Assembly: GCA_001805465.1 (NCBI GenBank)
Contig: MHGH01000015.1
Coordinates: forward strand, 8,614 to 14,578
Direction of reading: 5' to 3'
From: Omnitrophica WOR_2 bacterium RBG_13_41_10
GTDB lineage: Bacteria > Omnitrophota > Gorgyraeia > Gygaellales > Profunditerraquicolaceae
Length of the DNA stretch: 5,965 nt
Shown: positions 5,825 to 5,965 of the stretch, piece after piece
Position numbering within the stretch: the stretch's first letter is position 1
How the letters are laid out: every line of letters begins with the position of its first letter
Translations under genes and position numbers: made by a program
The notes under the pieces: generated by a model
Told to the model about the DNA's origin: nothing
Databases searched by the model: none
Seen by the model: only the letters and a program-made list of their open reading frames with translations

Positions 5825-5856
5825 TCCCTGCCTATAAATAGGCAAAAAGCGAGGGA
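5825..5856 (+). promoter_or_regulatory. Hairpin that may mask the GAF gene ribosome-binding site
   Basis: GCCTA/TAGGC (5830-5834 with 5839-5843, loop TAAA) is extended by TCCCT (5825-5829) pairing with AGGGA (5852-5856). AGGGA is part of the Shine-Dalgarno GAGGGA, 6 nt before the ATG at 5863. Folding would hide it, adding possible translational control to the transcriptional control upstream. The 8-nt bulge between the two stems weakens the fold. Confidence 0.45.
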
Positions 5857-5862
5857 TTTGCT

Positions 5863-5965
5863 ATGCAAAATATGCCTTACCAGGAACAGATAAATGCCTT
5901 AACCAAAATAAGCAGAGCTATAGCTTCTGATATTTATTTAGAAGATATCCTTCGTCTAATAGTTA
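5863..5965 (+). CDS. GAF-domain sensor protein, N-terminus (3' truncated); possible GAF-ANTAR antiterminator
   Basis: ATG at 5863 has a good Shine-Dalgarno sequence (GAGGGA, 5851-5856) 6 nt upstream. A second in-frame ATG at 5872 is less well placed. Only 34 codons are visible. The segment INALTKISRAIASDIYLEDI followed by LRLIV is the usual first helix of a GAF domain, a small-molecule or redox-sensing fold found at the front of many signalling proteins. The rest, including any output domain (ANTAR, histidine kinase, GGDEF, HD-GYP, sigma54 activator), lies beyond the window. The leader, with three terminators and A1/G4 loops, makes a GAF-ANTAR RNA-binding antiterminator that controls its own transcript an attractive idea; from memory, such proteins often begin this way. 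GAF identity is fairly sure, ANTAR is a guess. Confidence 0.7.
   Translation, partial: MQNMPYQEQINALTKISRAIASDIYLEDILRLIV

Larger units (their letters stand above)
5605..5862 (+). promoter_or_regulatory. 5' leader with three tandem antitermination modules (ANTAR-type candidate)
   Basis: About 260 nt separate the predicted transcript start from the GAF gene. They contain three intrinsic terminators in a row, all in the coding direction. Before each terminator a short hairpin uses the terminator's 5' arm as its own 3' arm, so the two folds exclude each other. The loops of these hairpins begin AATG, AATG and GATG. Upstream partner hairpins have loops AAGGTTT, AAGGTTA and AACGATT. A at loop position 1 and G at position 4 in paired hairpins next to a terminator is the established signature of ANTAR-protein RNA targets, where binding stabilises the hairpins and prevents termination. 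The loops here vary from 6 to 8 nt, whereas the classical ones have six. Assignment to ANTAR is inference; conditional termination is well supported by structure. Confidence 0.6.

Noticed and set aside
5825..5862. Cyclic di-GMP or other known riboswitch next to the GAF gene
   Set aside because: The stretch is too short and lacks the conserved core of any riboswitch class I can recall; a simple masking hairpin explains it.

Overview
The window is a compact, AT-rich bacterial chromosomal segment. Every gene lies on the + strand. It begins in the 3' end of a gene that looks like nusA and continues through infB, trpS, scpA and ruvB, with gaps of 7, 1 and 1 nt and then a 32-nt overlap. This is a tightly packed, probably co-transcribed information-processing operon: transcription elongation, translation initiation, Trp-tRNA charging, chromosome condensation and Holliday-junction branch migration. 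The usual infB followers (rbfA, truB) and the usual scpA partner (scpB) are absent at these junctions. The order and style suggest an uncultivated-type lineage such as Omnitrophota or another PVC-related group. That assignment rests on general impression and is weak.

Directly after ruvB (5156-5430) lies a GC-rich, roughly 275-bp non-coding element. It has about 43-bp imperfect terminal inverted repeats and several nested internal palindromes. It encodes no transposase, so it is a MITE-like or REP-like repeat. The open frames seen on both strands are by-products of its symmetry. An AT-rich spacer (5431-5569) follows, with one stem-loop and a GGGGTCAGA motif.

The last part (5570-5965) is the most interesting. 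A strong sigma70-type promoter (TTGACA, 17-bp spacer, extended -10) starts a leader of about 260 nt that runs to a gene beginning like a GAF-domain sensor protein, cut off by the window end. The leader holds three successive intrinsic terminators. The 5' arm of each can instead pair with sequence just upstream, forming a small hairpin whose loop reads [A/G]ATG. An earlier hairpin with a loop reading AA-N-G precedes each one, although for the third module it is nested inside terminator 2. Paired hairpins with A at loop position 1 and G at position 4, the second overlapping a terminator, are the hallmark of RNA targets of ANTAR antiterminator proteins, and many ANTAR proteins carry a GAF sensor domain. 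I infer a triple-terminator, ANTAR-type antitermination leader, possibly autoregulated by a GAF-ANTAR protein. The ANTAR domain itself lies outside the window and is not seen. A further hairpin may mask the ribosome-binding site of the GAF gene.
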